Source of the DNA: Devosiaceae bacterium
Lineage (GTDB): Bacteria; Pseudomonadota; Alphaproteobacteria; Rhizobiales; Devosiaceae
DNA length: 9,612 nucleotides
Reading direction: 5' to 3'
Assembly (NCBI GenBank): GCA_021648585.1
Contig: JAKISM010000092.1
Coordinates: 1-9,612, forward strand
The notes under the pieces were generated by a model. It ran no database searches and was not told where the DNA came from. It saw only the letters and a program-made list of their open reading frames with translations. Within the stretch, counting starts at the first letter, position 1, and every line of letters starts with the position of its first letter. Made by a program: the position numbers and the translations under genes. This document shows, one piece after another, positions 1 through 6,282 of the stretch.

Positions 1-67
1 GGTGAATTGGAGGTTAGCTCAAGATAGGGGGTTAGGATAAAGAAAACAGAATAGCCTTCCACCCAAC

Positions 68-95
68 AAAAAAGCCTCGCATAAATGCGAGGCTT
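68..95 (-). terminator. Intrinsic terminator after pnp
   Basis: A perfect 10-bp GC-rich stem (72-81 with 86-95, loop 82-85) is followed on the minus strand by six T residues (positions 73-68). It lies about 45 bases after the pnp stop codon and is a textbook intrinsic terminator for pnp. The plus strand has only a short T-poor tail, so it looks directional rather than bidirectional. I see nothing else in positions 1-139. Confidence 0.9.
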
Positions 96-139
96 AAAAT
101 ATTTGAAATTAAAAGATTAGTCGTCTAGTTTGTAAGAAC

Positions 140-2260
140 CTAGTCTTCTTTGGTAATCTCTTTACCAGTTTCCTGATCAACAACTTTCATTGATAGGCGA
201 ACTTTGCCTCTATCATCAAAACCAAGTAATTTAACCCAAACTTTATCGCCTTCTTTTACTACGTCAGTGGTTTTGCCAACACGCTCGTTTGCTAATTGTG
301 AAATATGCACAAGGCCGTCTTTTGGACCAAAGAAATTGACGAACGCACCAAAGTCTGCGGTTTTAACCACTGTGCCTTGATAAATAACGCCAGCTTCTGG
401 CTCATCGGTAATTGATTTAATCCATTTAAGCGCTGCTTCAATAGCTTTGCCATCAGTTGATGAAATTTTCACTGTGCCATCGTCTTCGATGTTGACTTTA
501 GCGCCAGTTTTTTCAACGATTTCACGAATGACCTTGCCGCCCGTGCCAATAACTTCACGGATTTTATCGGTTGGGATTTTAATTGTTTCAATGCGAGGAG
601 CAAATTCACCCACTTCATCACGAGCGCTATCAAGTGCCTGTGCCATTTCACCCAAAATATGATCACGTCCCTCTTTTGCTTGCGCAAGGGCTGTTTCCAT
701 AATGTCTTTGGTAATTCCAGCAATTTTAATATCCATTTGCAATGATGTAATGCCATCTTTTGAGCCTGCAACCTTAAAGTCCATGTCGCCAAAATGATCT
801 TCATCACCTAAAATATCAGATAGGATTGCATAATCTTTGCCCTCAAGGATAAGACCCATCGCAATACCAGCAACAGGGCCTTTCATTGGAACACCTGCAT
901 CCATAAGTGCAAGTGATGCTCCACAAACAGTTGCCATTGAAGATGATCCATTACTTTCAGTAATTTCAGAAACTATACGCACGGTATATGGAAATTCCTC
1001 TGCATTTGGGCGCATTGGGTTAATTGCACGCCATGCTAATTTTCCGTGCCCAACTTCACGTCGAGAAGTAAAGCCTGTACGACCTGCTTCACCAACAGAA
1101 TATGGAGGGAAATTATAATGTAGCATAAAGTTTTGCTTGGTTGTGCCCTCTAAACTATCAATAAATTGCTCATCATCACCAGTGCCTAAAGTCGCAACAA
1201 CTAATGCTTGTGTTTCGCCACGAGTAAATAGGGCTGAGCCGTGTGTGCGAGGCAACATGCCAACTTCTGAAACAATTGGGCGAACGGTTGTAAGATCACG
1301 ACCATCAATTCTTTTGCCTGTCTTAATAATAGAAGTGCGAACAATATCAGCTTGTAGGGTTTTGAACGCTGTGCCGATTTGCTCAGCGCTCCATTCAGGC
1401 TCGTTGCCTTCTTCAGGCTCAAATGCTTCCTTAACTTTAGCTTTCGCCTCATCAAGCGCATCATAACGAGCTTCTTTTGCAGTAATTTTATATGCTTTAG
1501 CAATATCTTTAGAAACTACTTTACCCATAGCTTTTTCAAGTTTGCTAAGGTCTTCAGCGATAAATTCACGCGGCTCTTTTGCCGCTTGTTCAGCTAATTT
1601 TATAATTGCATCAATTACTTTTTGGCTTTGCTCATGACCAAACATCACCGCACCAAGCATAATTTCTTCTGAAAGCTCTTGTGCCTCTGATTCAACCATT
1701 AAAACGGCATCGTTTGTGCCAGCCATAACCAAATCTAAAATGCTGTCATCACGCTGATCAATAGGAGTATTGAGCACATATTCGCCATCAATAAGACCAA
1801 CACGAGCTGCACCAATTGGCCCCATAAATGGAATGCCAGAAATAGTAAGAGCGGCAGAAGTTGCAATAAGCGCTAAAATATCAGGCTCATTTTCCATATC
1901 GTGCTGTAATACTGTTACGATAACTTGAGTTTCGTTTTTATAGCCCGTTGGAAATAATGGGCGAATTGGACGATCAATAAGGCGGCAAATTAGTGTTTCA
2001 GCTTCTGATGGACGTGCTTCACGCTTAAAAAATCCACCCGGAATTTTACCAGCCGCATAGGCTTTTTCTTGATAATTTACTGTAAGGGGGAAAAAATCTT
2101 GCCCCGGTTTGGCGGACTTTGCGCTAACAACAGTTGCTAAAACAACGGTTTCGCCTAATTTTGCTAAAACAGCGCCATCGGCCTGACGGGCGATTTTACC
2201 TGTTTCAAGAGTAAGAGGCACACCGCCCCAATCGAGTTCTACTTTATGATGATTAAACAT
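140..2260 (-). CDS. pnp: Polyribonucleotide nucleotidyltransferase (PNPase)
   Basis: This cytoplasmic phosphorolytic 3'-5' exoribonuclease is a core part of RNA decay and usually assembles with RNase E in a degradosome. At 706 residues it is normal length. The two RNase PH-like domains span roughly residues 1-225 and 320-540, joined by an alpha-helical linker. The second carries the phosphate-binding NGSSS run (437-441) and the catalytic LGDEDHFGDMDFK motif (484-496, with D486 and D492). A KH domain follows, with its GTGG loop at 572-575, then an S1 domain at about 622-692 with the GLVHISQL signature. The start ATG at 2260 has a purine-rich but weak Shine-Dalgarno (AAAGAAG). The gene lies directly downstream of rpsO, the standard bacterial order. 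A plausible promoter (2316-2344) and a long leader hairpin (2373-2440) precede it. It looks intact. Confidence 0.98.
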   Translation of the reverse strand: MFNHHKVELDWGGVPLTLETGKIARQADGAVLAKLGETVVLATVVSAKSAKPGQDFFPLTVNYQEKAYAAGKIPGGFFKREARPSEAETLICRLIDRPIRPLFPTGYKNETQVIVTVLQHDMENEPDILALIATSAALTISGIPFMGPIGAARVGLIDGEYVLNTPIDQRDDSILDLVMAGTNDAVLMVESEAQELSEEIMLGAVMFGHEQSQKVIDAIIKLAEQAAKEPREFIAEDLSKLEKAMGKVVSKDIAKAYKITAKEARYDALDEAKAKVKEAFEPEEGNEPEWSAEQIGTAFKTLQADIVRTSIIKTGKRIDGRDLTTVRPIVSEVGMLPRTHGSALFTRGETQALVVATLGTGDDEQFIDSLEGTTKQNFMLHYNFPPYSVGEAGRTGFTSRREVGHGKLAWRAINPMRPNAEEFPYTVRIVSEITESNGSSSMATVCGASLALMDAGVPMKGPVAGIAMGLILEGKDYAILSDILGDEDHFGDMDFKVAGSKDGITSLQMDIKIAGITKDIMETALAQAKEGRDHILGEMAQALDSARDEVGEFAPRIETIKIPTDKIREVIGTGGKVIREIVEKTGAKVNIEDDGTVKISSTDGKAIEAALKWIKSITDEPEAGVIYQGTVVKTADFGAFVNFFGPKDGLVHISQLANERVGKTTDVVKEGDKVWVKLLGFDDRGKVRLSMKVVDQETGKEITKED

Positions 2261-2315
2261 ATTTTTCTTCTTTATCTATCTGTTGGCTCTTTATATGAGC
2301 CTAATTTATTTACGG

Positions 2316-2344
2316 ATTAGCTTAGTTTCACACCCCATGTGCAA
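2316..2344 (-). promoter_or_regulatory. Possible pnp-proximal promoter
   Basis: On the minus strand TTGCAC (2344-2339) and GCTAAT (2321-2316) are separated by exactly 17 bases and lie about 55 bases before the pnp ATG. The -35 matches the sigma-70 consensus at three of six bases and the -10 at four. If real, it would transcribe pnp without the hairpin at 2373-2440, leaving that hairpin only on messages that read through from rpsO. The call rests on motif and spacing alone. Confidence 0.3.
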
Positions 2345-2372
2345 AGCTAAAATACTAAATCCTTGTTTATTA

Positions 2373-2440
2373 TTTTGACCAAGATGGCGAGCGGCTTTCT
2401 AACAAAAACGAATGAAAGCGGCTAACGATCTTGATCAAAA
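2373..2440 (-). promoter_or_regulatory. Long hairpin in the pnp leader, candidate RNase III site
   Basis: Two 27-nt arms (2373-2399 and 2414-2440) flank a 14-nt loop. In minus-strand RNA they form 22 Watson-Crick pairs, two G-U pairs and three mismatches. The G-U pairs arise only in the minus-strand transcript, which fits a structure kept for the rpsO-pnp message. It begins a few bases after the rpsO terminator and ends about 112 bases before the pnp start codon. In E. coli an RNase III-cleaved hairpin at this place mediates PNPase autoregulation. The same role here is inferred from position and shape, not from sequence identity. Confidence 0.6.
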
Positions 2441-2443
2441 AGT

Positions 2444-2464
2444 AAAAAGGCGCAAAATTGCGCC
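2444..2464 (-). terminator. Intrinsic terminator after rpsO
   Basis: A 7-bp stem (2449-2455 with 2458-2464; only two bases lie between, so the real loop is slightly larger) is followed on the minus strand by five T residues (2448-2444). It starts about 16 bases after the rpsO stop. A terminator between rpsO and pnp that allows partial read-through is the known arrangement in E. coli. The pnp leader hairpin follows within a few bases. Confidence 0.8.
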
Positions 2465-2479
2465 CCTTTTTCTTAAAGC

Positions 2480-2749
2480 CTAACGGCGTAATTCAAGTCT
2501 TTTAATCAAGTCTTGATAACGGCTTTCTGATTTGCCTTTAGTGTAATCAAGTAGGCTACGACGTAAAGCCACCATTTTTAATAGACCACGACGAGAATGA
2601 TTATCTTTTTTGTGGGTTTTAAAATGCTCAGTTAGGGTTTTTATGCGATCTGAAAGAATTGCAACCTGTACTTCTGGTGATCCTGTATCACCTTCTTTAA
2701 TGGCATATTCTTTTATGATTTGTGCTTTTCGTTCTGGTGTAATCGACAA
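2480..2749 (-). CDS. rpsO: 30S ribosomal protein S15
   Basis: S15 is a primary 16S rRNA-binding protein of the small subunit platform. The 89-residue product has the standard family length and signatures, including GDTGSPEVQVA (20-30), the DNHSRRGLL segment (49-57) and the basic C-terminus ending LELRR. The start is TTG at 2749. An in-frame TAA lies just two codons upstream and the first in-frame ATG is deep in the gene, so an ATG start is impossible without losing conserved sequence. A good AAAGGA ribosome binding site sits 8 bases before the TTG. The gene ends at its own terminator and pnp follows. In many alphaproteobacteria truB lies directly upstream; here that place is taken by a palindromic repeat and then an unrelated proteinase gene. 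Confidence 0.98.
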   Translation of the reverse strand: MSITPERKAQIIKEYAIKEGDTGSPEVQVAILSDRIKTLTEHFKTHKKDNHSRRGLLKMVALRRSLLDYTKGKSESRYQDLIKRLELRR

Positions 2750-2757
2750 CGTTTATA

Positions 2758-2763
2758 TCCTTT
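2758..2763 (-). promoter_or_regulatory. Ribosome binding site that fixes the rpsO TTG start
   Basis: AAAGGA on the minus strand lies 8 bases before TTG at 2749. A nearby ATG overlapping the upstream side (about 2768) is out of frame with rpsO. Together with the in-frame TAA before the TTG, this leaves TTG as the supported start. Confidence 0.8.
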
Positions 2764-2849
2764 CATTTTGGATTTGTTAAAACCAAAGCCGAGATGTCGT
2801 TCAGCAAAGGTAAGGTAATTATCTTTATTTAAGTAAAGAATGGTTTTGG

Positions 2850-3017
2850 CTATAGAAGCCTCTGCGAAACTATAGCAACATTTCTTTAGGAGCTAATTTG
2901 CATCTATTCTCCTTAAAAATAGCAAAATATCAACAATATTGTGCTATTTTTAAGGAAAACATCTGCTAAACTATCTCCAAAATAAATATCACTATAGTTT
3001 CGCAAAGGCTTCTATAG
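2850..3017. repeat. 168-bp palindromic element with 26-bp terminal inverted repeats (MITE-like)
   Basis: The ends, 2850-2875 and 2992-3017, are inverted copies matching at 25 of 26 bases. Each end is itself bounded by the self-complementary hexamer CTATAG. The centre, 2910-2956, is a second hairpin with a perfect 15-bp stem (2910-2924 with 2942-2956) extended by five more pairs after one mismatch. The arms between (2876-2909 and 2957-2991) are weakly complementary, so the whole unit is one palindrome centred near 2933. It has no reading frame of note. This structure fits a non-autonomous mobile element or dispersed palindromic repeat. I see no clear target duplication longer than the TA inside CTATAG. 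It fills most of the 2750-3149 gap. The remainder is the rpsO leader (2750-2849, with a small 6-bp hairpin at 2822-2839) and about 70 bases at 3018-3086 with nothing I can name. Confidence 0.85.
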
Positions 3018-3086
3018 AAACCTCAAGCGGCTTTGAATTTTGTTAAGTACAACTCACCTTGAGTTAAAGTGTGCCTATGAATCAAA

Positions 3087-3117
3087 TGCGCCCCATGATA
3101 AATTATCATAGAGCGCA
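3087..3117 (-). terminator. Probable terminator after the cysteine proteinase gene
   Basis: In minus-strand RNA, 3117-3105 pairs with 3099-3087 over 13 bp around a 5-nt loop. The middle three pairs (U-G, C-G, U-G) exist only in the minus-strand transcript. The stem begins about 33 bases after the stop codon at 3150. The following tract is short (TTTGATT), so this is a weaker intrinsic terminator than those after pnp and rpsO. Confidence 0.55.
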
Positions 3118-3149
3118 CATAAGGTGTTATCATTGTTTTATGTCTAGTT

Positions 3150-3725
3150 TTAGCTTATTTCCTTCCATTTTTTTGGATTTGATCCAGACATTGCAATCAT
3201 TCTCAGACCTGTTTTATTCCATAATTTAATAGTATTTGTTCTATTATCTAATGCAAAATCGCCTTTATTAGTGCGTATGATTAGCACAGCATGTCCAATG
3301 CCCTCTTTGGTAACAGCTGTTGCGATTCTTAATGCACCTGAATGAACGCCAGCCTTTATTAACATTGCACGCTTAGAAATTACATAGTCTTCGCAATCCC
3401 CATAACGAGAGTTAAGAGACCATTTATCAATACCACGGTCATTACGTGGCCTGATTGCGCGATTTACTTTTCTATTAACCTGCGATGCTACTCGCATTAA
3501 GGTAGGAGAATAAGCAACCTTCTTTTTTGAACTTGTTTTGCATTGTTGGGGGTTTTGTAGGCAGAAAATTTGGAACCCCAATGGAGAACTTGTTGTTGAG
3601 CGTTCAGCAATAGCTCTAAAACTATTACTATTAATATTTGGGCTAATTTTGGCATGAGAAATGCTAGCGCCAAACATTGTAACAGTCAGAAATATTCCAA
3701 CTATTATATTAAATTTCTTATTCAT
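3150..3725 (-). CDS. Exported transglutaminase-like cysteine proteinase (BTLCP/LapG family)
   Basis: The 191-residue product has an N-terminal signal peptide (basic start, hydrophobic 7-22, likely cleavage after SHA at 25), so it should act in the periplasm. The mature part matches the bacterial transglutaminase-like cysteine proteinase family. The catalytic triad is visible as Cys111 in YGDCEDY, His145 in GIGHAVLI and Asp160 in FALDN, followed by the MSGSNPKKW segment. The best-known member, LapG, cuts surface adhesins under control of the c-di-GMP receptor LapD. Many alphaproteobacterial members are stand-alone and uncharacterised. Neither a LapD-like receptor nor a large adhesin is in the window, so the substrate is unknown. 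The ATG at 3725 has a good AGGAG site 7 bases upstream (3733-3737). A probable terminator follows at 3087-3117. Confidence 0.85.
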   Translation of the reverse strand: MNKKFNIIVGIFLTVTMFGASISHAKISPNINSNSFRAIAERSTTSSPLGFQIFCLQNPQQCKTSSKKKVAYSPTLMRVASQVNRKVNRAIRPRNDRGIDKWSLNSRYGDCEDYVISKRAMLIKAGVHSGALRIATAVTKEGIGHAVLIIRTNKGDFALDNRTNTIKLWNKTGLRMIAMSGSNPKKWKEIS

Positions 3726-3859
3726 ATTACCACTCCTGATTTTATAGTGGGTTCTAATATGAATGAGGCAAATTATTATTCTCTATTGAATTTAATTAAA
3801 ATTTTATTCAAAATTTATTTTATCAAATTGCTGATATAAAACATTGATTGCCTGAGCGT

Positions 3860-4816
3860 TTATTTGTTTGCAGTTGCTTTTAGAACACGCGTCATCTCTA
3901 TAATGGCATTCTCTTCAATCATATTATCAATACGCAAACGCAAACGTGTTCGAATAAATTCCTCAATTAGCTCTTCTTTTATGTCACTACGCTCTATAGC
4001 AAAAGATAGGTTAGCCGCAATAAATCCTGCTTTTGTTTGACAATCAAAAACTGTTCCGGTGATTTTAGTTGCTAAAATTGGCTTTATTGCAAGCAGTTTT
4101 TGCATTGCTTTTATTAGGTCTGGCTCTGATTTTGCATTTGATTTTTGTTCAGCAATAATATCAAAAATTGCTGGAGAAAAAATGTATCGAGCAATCATTG
4201 CTAAATTTGATTGGCTTTTATCTTTACTAGTTTTTCCAAATATTTTTGTGACTTCATATATGTTATTTTCACTTTGCTTGTGTGCTATGTTATAATGTTG
4301 GCTAATTTGATGAGCTGCAACTTCTTGAACTGCGAAAGCACAAGCAAAGCCATCATCAATGTTTTTTTGTGCCTTTATTAACTGAGTTAAACATGGTGTT
4401 TGTGATTGGATAAGAATTTCTGGTAGCAAAAGTGCAAACGGTTCATTACCAATAATATTGCGTGCGCATAATATGGCGTTAGCAACACCTGACTTTGATT
4501 GCTGGTGAATGAATGTCGTCTTTTCTTGGGGGGGTAAATCTGTTTGAATTTTTCTTGCTAATTTAGATTTGCCCTGCTTTTTAAGAAAGTTTTCAAGTGC
4601 AAAACTATGTGTGAGATAATTTTCAACTACTGATTTATTGCCTCCAGTAACGAAAATAAATTCTTCTATTCCTGCCTTACGTGCCTCATCAATTGCATAT
4701 TGTATTAAAGGACGATCTACAACTGTAAGCATCTCATTGGAGAATGCTTTAGTAGCTGGTAAAAAACCTGTCCCAAAATAACCGATTGGGATTATAGCTT
4801 TGCGTATTTTTGTCAT
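3860..4816 (-). CDS. GalU-family protein with degraded active-site motifs
   Basis: Over its whole 318 residues this is recognisably UTP-glucose-1-phosphate uridylyltransferase (GalU/ExoN), which makes UDP-glucose. Conserved stretches include FLPATKA (18-24), EMLTVVDRP (28-36), the FIFVTGGNK run (53-61) and ARYIFSPAIFD (209-219). Residues that define the active site are changed. The usual G-x-GTR nucleotide loop reads YFGTG, so Arg is Gly17. The Lys of PKEML is Asn27. The Gly-Leu-Gly-His uridine-binding turn reads GVAN (110-113). The metal-binding Asp after LLP is Glu133. The Glu of VEKP is Gly194, and the GEIQLTDA helix reads SEPDLIKA (230-237). The frame is open throughout, so it is not an ordinary decayed gene. 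It may be a non-catalytic or altered-specificity paralogue. The start ATG at 4816 has no close Shine-Dalgarno. It lies 132 bases after the small membrane protein gene and may share its promoter. Confidence 0.8.
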   Translation of the reverse strand: MTKIRKAIIPIGYFGTGFLPATKAFSNEMLTVVDRPLIQYAIDEARKAGIEEFIFVTGGNKSVVENYLTHSFALENFLKKQGKSKLARKIQTDLPPQEKTTFIHQQSKSGVANAILCARNIIGNEPFALLLPEILIQSQTPCLTQLIKAQKNIDDGFACAFAVQEVAAHQISQHYNIAHKQSENNIYEVTKIFGKTSKDKSQSNLAMIARYIFSPAIFDIIAEQKSNAKSEPDLIKAMQKLLAIKPILATKITGTVFDCQTKAGFIAANLSFAIERSDIKEELIEEFIRTRLRLRIDNMIEENAIIEMTRVLKATANK

Positions 4817-4948
4817 TTGAAGATATTTACCTTTGCCCTTGGCTTAACTCTAGCATAAATAATTATATTTAGCCTAGAAACTATGTTGCAGTTGGTTAAT
4901 GGCAATGTGTATGAAATTATTTATTTGAATAGCAAAAAATAACAAAAC

Positions 4949-5191
4949 CTATATTTTTGATGGGTTATTATATCTTGGTATAATTTTAAATGTAAGGGCG
5001 AGCATCAATCCTGCATTATAGCCAAAAATAGATAGGCTGGCTAAAATGAAATATTGCAGTGAAATGCCGTTTATCAATAAACTTACAGCTAATATTAAAA
5101 CTATAAGAATACCACCAATTATCCATGAAAAATGGTGACCATAAGAGCCAAGAAGCATTGCTATAATCATTGTAATTACCAAGGCAGTCAA
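4949..5191 (-). CDS. Small three-helix membrane protein of unknown function
   Basis: The 80-residue product is almost entirely hydrophobic, with three predicted membrane segments at about 2-15, 22-42 and 46-68 and a short basic tail. I do not recognise a named family. It does not resemble the ExoX repressor as I remember it, although small membrane proteins next to exoY genes are common in alphaproteobacteria. The TTG start at 5191 is supported by an AAGGA site 7 bases upstream (5199-5203). The next in-frame ATG is codon 8 and would cut into the first helix. It is divergent from exoY across 222 bases and precedes the GalU-like gene on the same strand, so a role in exopolysaccharide production or its control is possible but only inferred from position. 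Confidence 0.65.
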   Translation of the reverse strand: MTALVITMIIAMLLGSYGHHFSWIIGGILIVLILAVSLLINGISLQYFILASLSIFGYNAGLMLALTFKIIPRYNNPSKI

Positions 5192-5413
5192 AAAATATTC
5201 CTTATGTAGAGTGCAAGAATAGTTTGCGCTGGAATATTTAAAGATTTGCTAAGATAGGTGAAATTTAAGAATGCCTTAGTAAATAAATTCTTAGCAAGTT
5301 TTATAGTTAACTATTTCTTAAATCAGGTATTATTAACACTTGATTATTAGATAAATTACATGTTATTGGCTATTTAATGTTTTGTTTACTATTTTGGGAA
5401 TGGTAGGGGTAGT
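5192..5413. promoter_or_regulatory. Divergent control region between the membrane protein gene and exoY
   Basis: Transcription must start outward in both directions from this AT-rich 222-bp stretch. A perfect 8-bp inverted repeat (5246-5253 with 5290-5297) encloses a second, overlapping 7-bp pair (5266-5272 with 5287-5293) and could be an operator or an RNA hairpin in the leader of the minus-strand gene. A weak -35/-10 pair for exoY (TTGGCT, 17 bases, CTATTT) lies just before its start. No named binding site is recognised. Confidence 0.35.
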
Positions 5414-6202
5414 ATGTTGGAGTTGACTAGATCAAGAGATATCTCCACTAGAGAAACAGATATTTCATGCGATCAAAATAGTAAAATTAATCTAGAAGTT
5501 GGCACATCTTCAAATTCTTCAGTATCTATTCATTCTGGGTTAAGTTGTGCTTGGGAAAAAGGGCTTCCTATTATTCCTGAGGTAAAGTTTTGGGGTAAGG
5601 TAAATCTTTTTCTTAAACGTATTATGGATTTGACCTTAGCGAGCAGTGCTTTATTGATTTTGTCACCTTTTTTATTATTTATCGCTTTGCTTATTAGATT
5701 AAACTGCAAAGGGCCTGTTTTTTTCCGTCAAGAGAGGGTTGGATATAAAAACCGCGCCTTTAAGATGCTTAAGTTTAGAACCATGTATCACCATAAATCT
5801 GATATTTCAGGGGTTGCGCAGACAAAAAAAGGTGATTGTAGAATTAGTAAAATTGGAAAAATTTTGCGTAAGACTAGTATTGATGAATTGCCGCAATTGA
5901 TAAATATCATACGGGGGGAAATGTCCTTTGTTGGGCCAAGGCCGCATGTAAATGGTCAATTAGTGGGTGGGCTTCCGATTAGGCAGGTAGTGCCATTTTA
6001 TGATTTGCGTCACGAAACTATACCTGGTTTGACGGGTTGGGCGCAAGCTAACGGCTATCGTGGTCCAACTGATAACAGAGAGCTTGCAATAGCACGAATT
6101 GAACATGATATGGCTTATATTCAAAATGCTTCGATATGGCTGGATATTAAGATTATATTCTTAACAATGCGAAATGAATTCATCTCAGGAAATGGACATT
6201 AG
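5414..6202 (+). CDS. exoY: ExoY-type sugar transferase (polyprenyl-phosphate sugar-1-phosphate transferase)
   Basis: This inner-membrane enzyme transfers a sugar 1-phosphate, often galactose or glucose, from its UDP form to undecaprenyl phosphate, the first step of exopolysaccharide repeat-unit assembly. The 262-residue product has a polar N-terminal tail (1-60), one membrane segment (about 73-95) and a full bacterial sugar transferase domain. Visible motifs are GPVFFRQERVG (100-110), FKMLKFRTM (116-124), the catalytic Asp157-Glu158 dyad in TSIDELPQL, FVGPRPH (172-178) and the GLTGWAQANGYRG block (205-217). It lacks the four extra N-terminal helices of WcaJ/WbaP proteins, so it is of the short ExoY type. 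The sugar cannot be told from the sequence. The ATG at 5414 has an AGGGG-like site 4-8 bases upstream. The coiled-coil gene follows on the same strand after 80 bases. Confidence 0.9.
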   Translation: MLELTRSRDISTRETDISCDQNSKINLEVGTSSNSSVSIHSGLSCAWEKGLPIIPEVKFWGKVNLFLKRIMDLTLASSALLILSPFLLFIALLIRLNCKGPVFFRQERVGYKNRAFKMLKFRTMYHHKSDISGVAQTKKGDCRISKIGKILRKTSIDELPQLINIIRGEMSFVGPRPHVNGQLVGGLPIRQVVPFYDLRHETIPGLTGWAQANGYRGPTDNRELAIARIEHDMAYIQNASIWLDIKIIFLTMRNEFISGNGH

Positions 6203-6282
6203 CTTTATAATATTATTGCGCTTAACAAAATAGTTGTTTTGTGTCATATTATGGTTAGTTTATCCAGAATTGGTTTTTCCTA

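Noticed and set aside
469..1503. Several frames of 70-110 codons on both strands inside pnp
   Set aside because: All are shadows of pnp, whose own frame is conserved end to end.
2285..2301. Small hairpin (GGCTC with GAGCC) just before pnp as a regulatory element
   Set aside because: Only five pairs, no T tract, and no link to the start codon or Shine-Dalgarno site; too likely by chance to list.
2750..2850. A sigma-70 promoter for rpsO in the leader
   Set aside because: The AT-rich stretch near 2815-2840 offers -10-like words (GATAAT, TAAATA) but none has an acceptable -35 at 16-18 bases.
2850..3017. The palindrome as a CRISPR array or an insertion sequence with its own transposase
   Set aside because: There are only two inverted copies of the end and no regular direct repeats, and no reading frame long enough for a transposase lies between the ends.
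3654..3839. Plus-strand 61-codon frame over the start of the proteinase gene
   Set aside because: It overlaps the signal peptide coding region antisense and continues into AT-rich intergenic DNA with low-complexity composition; no support for translation.
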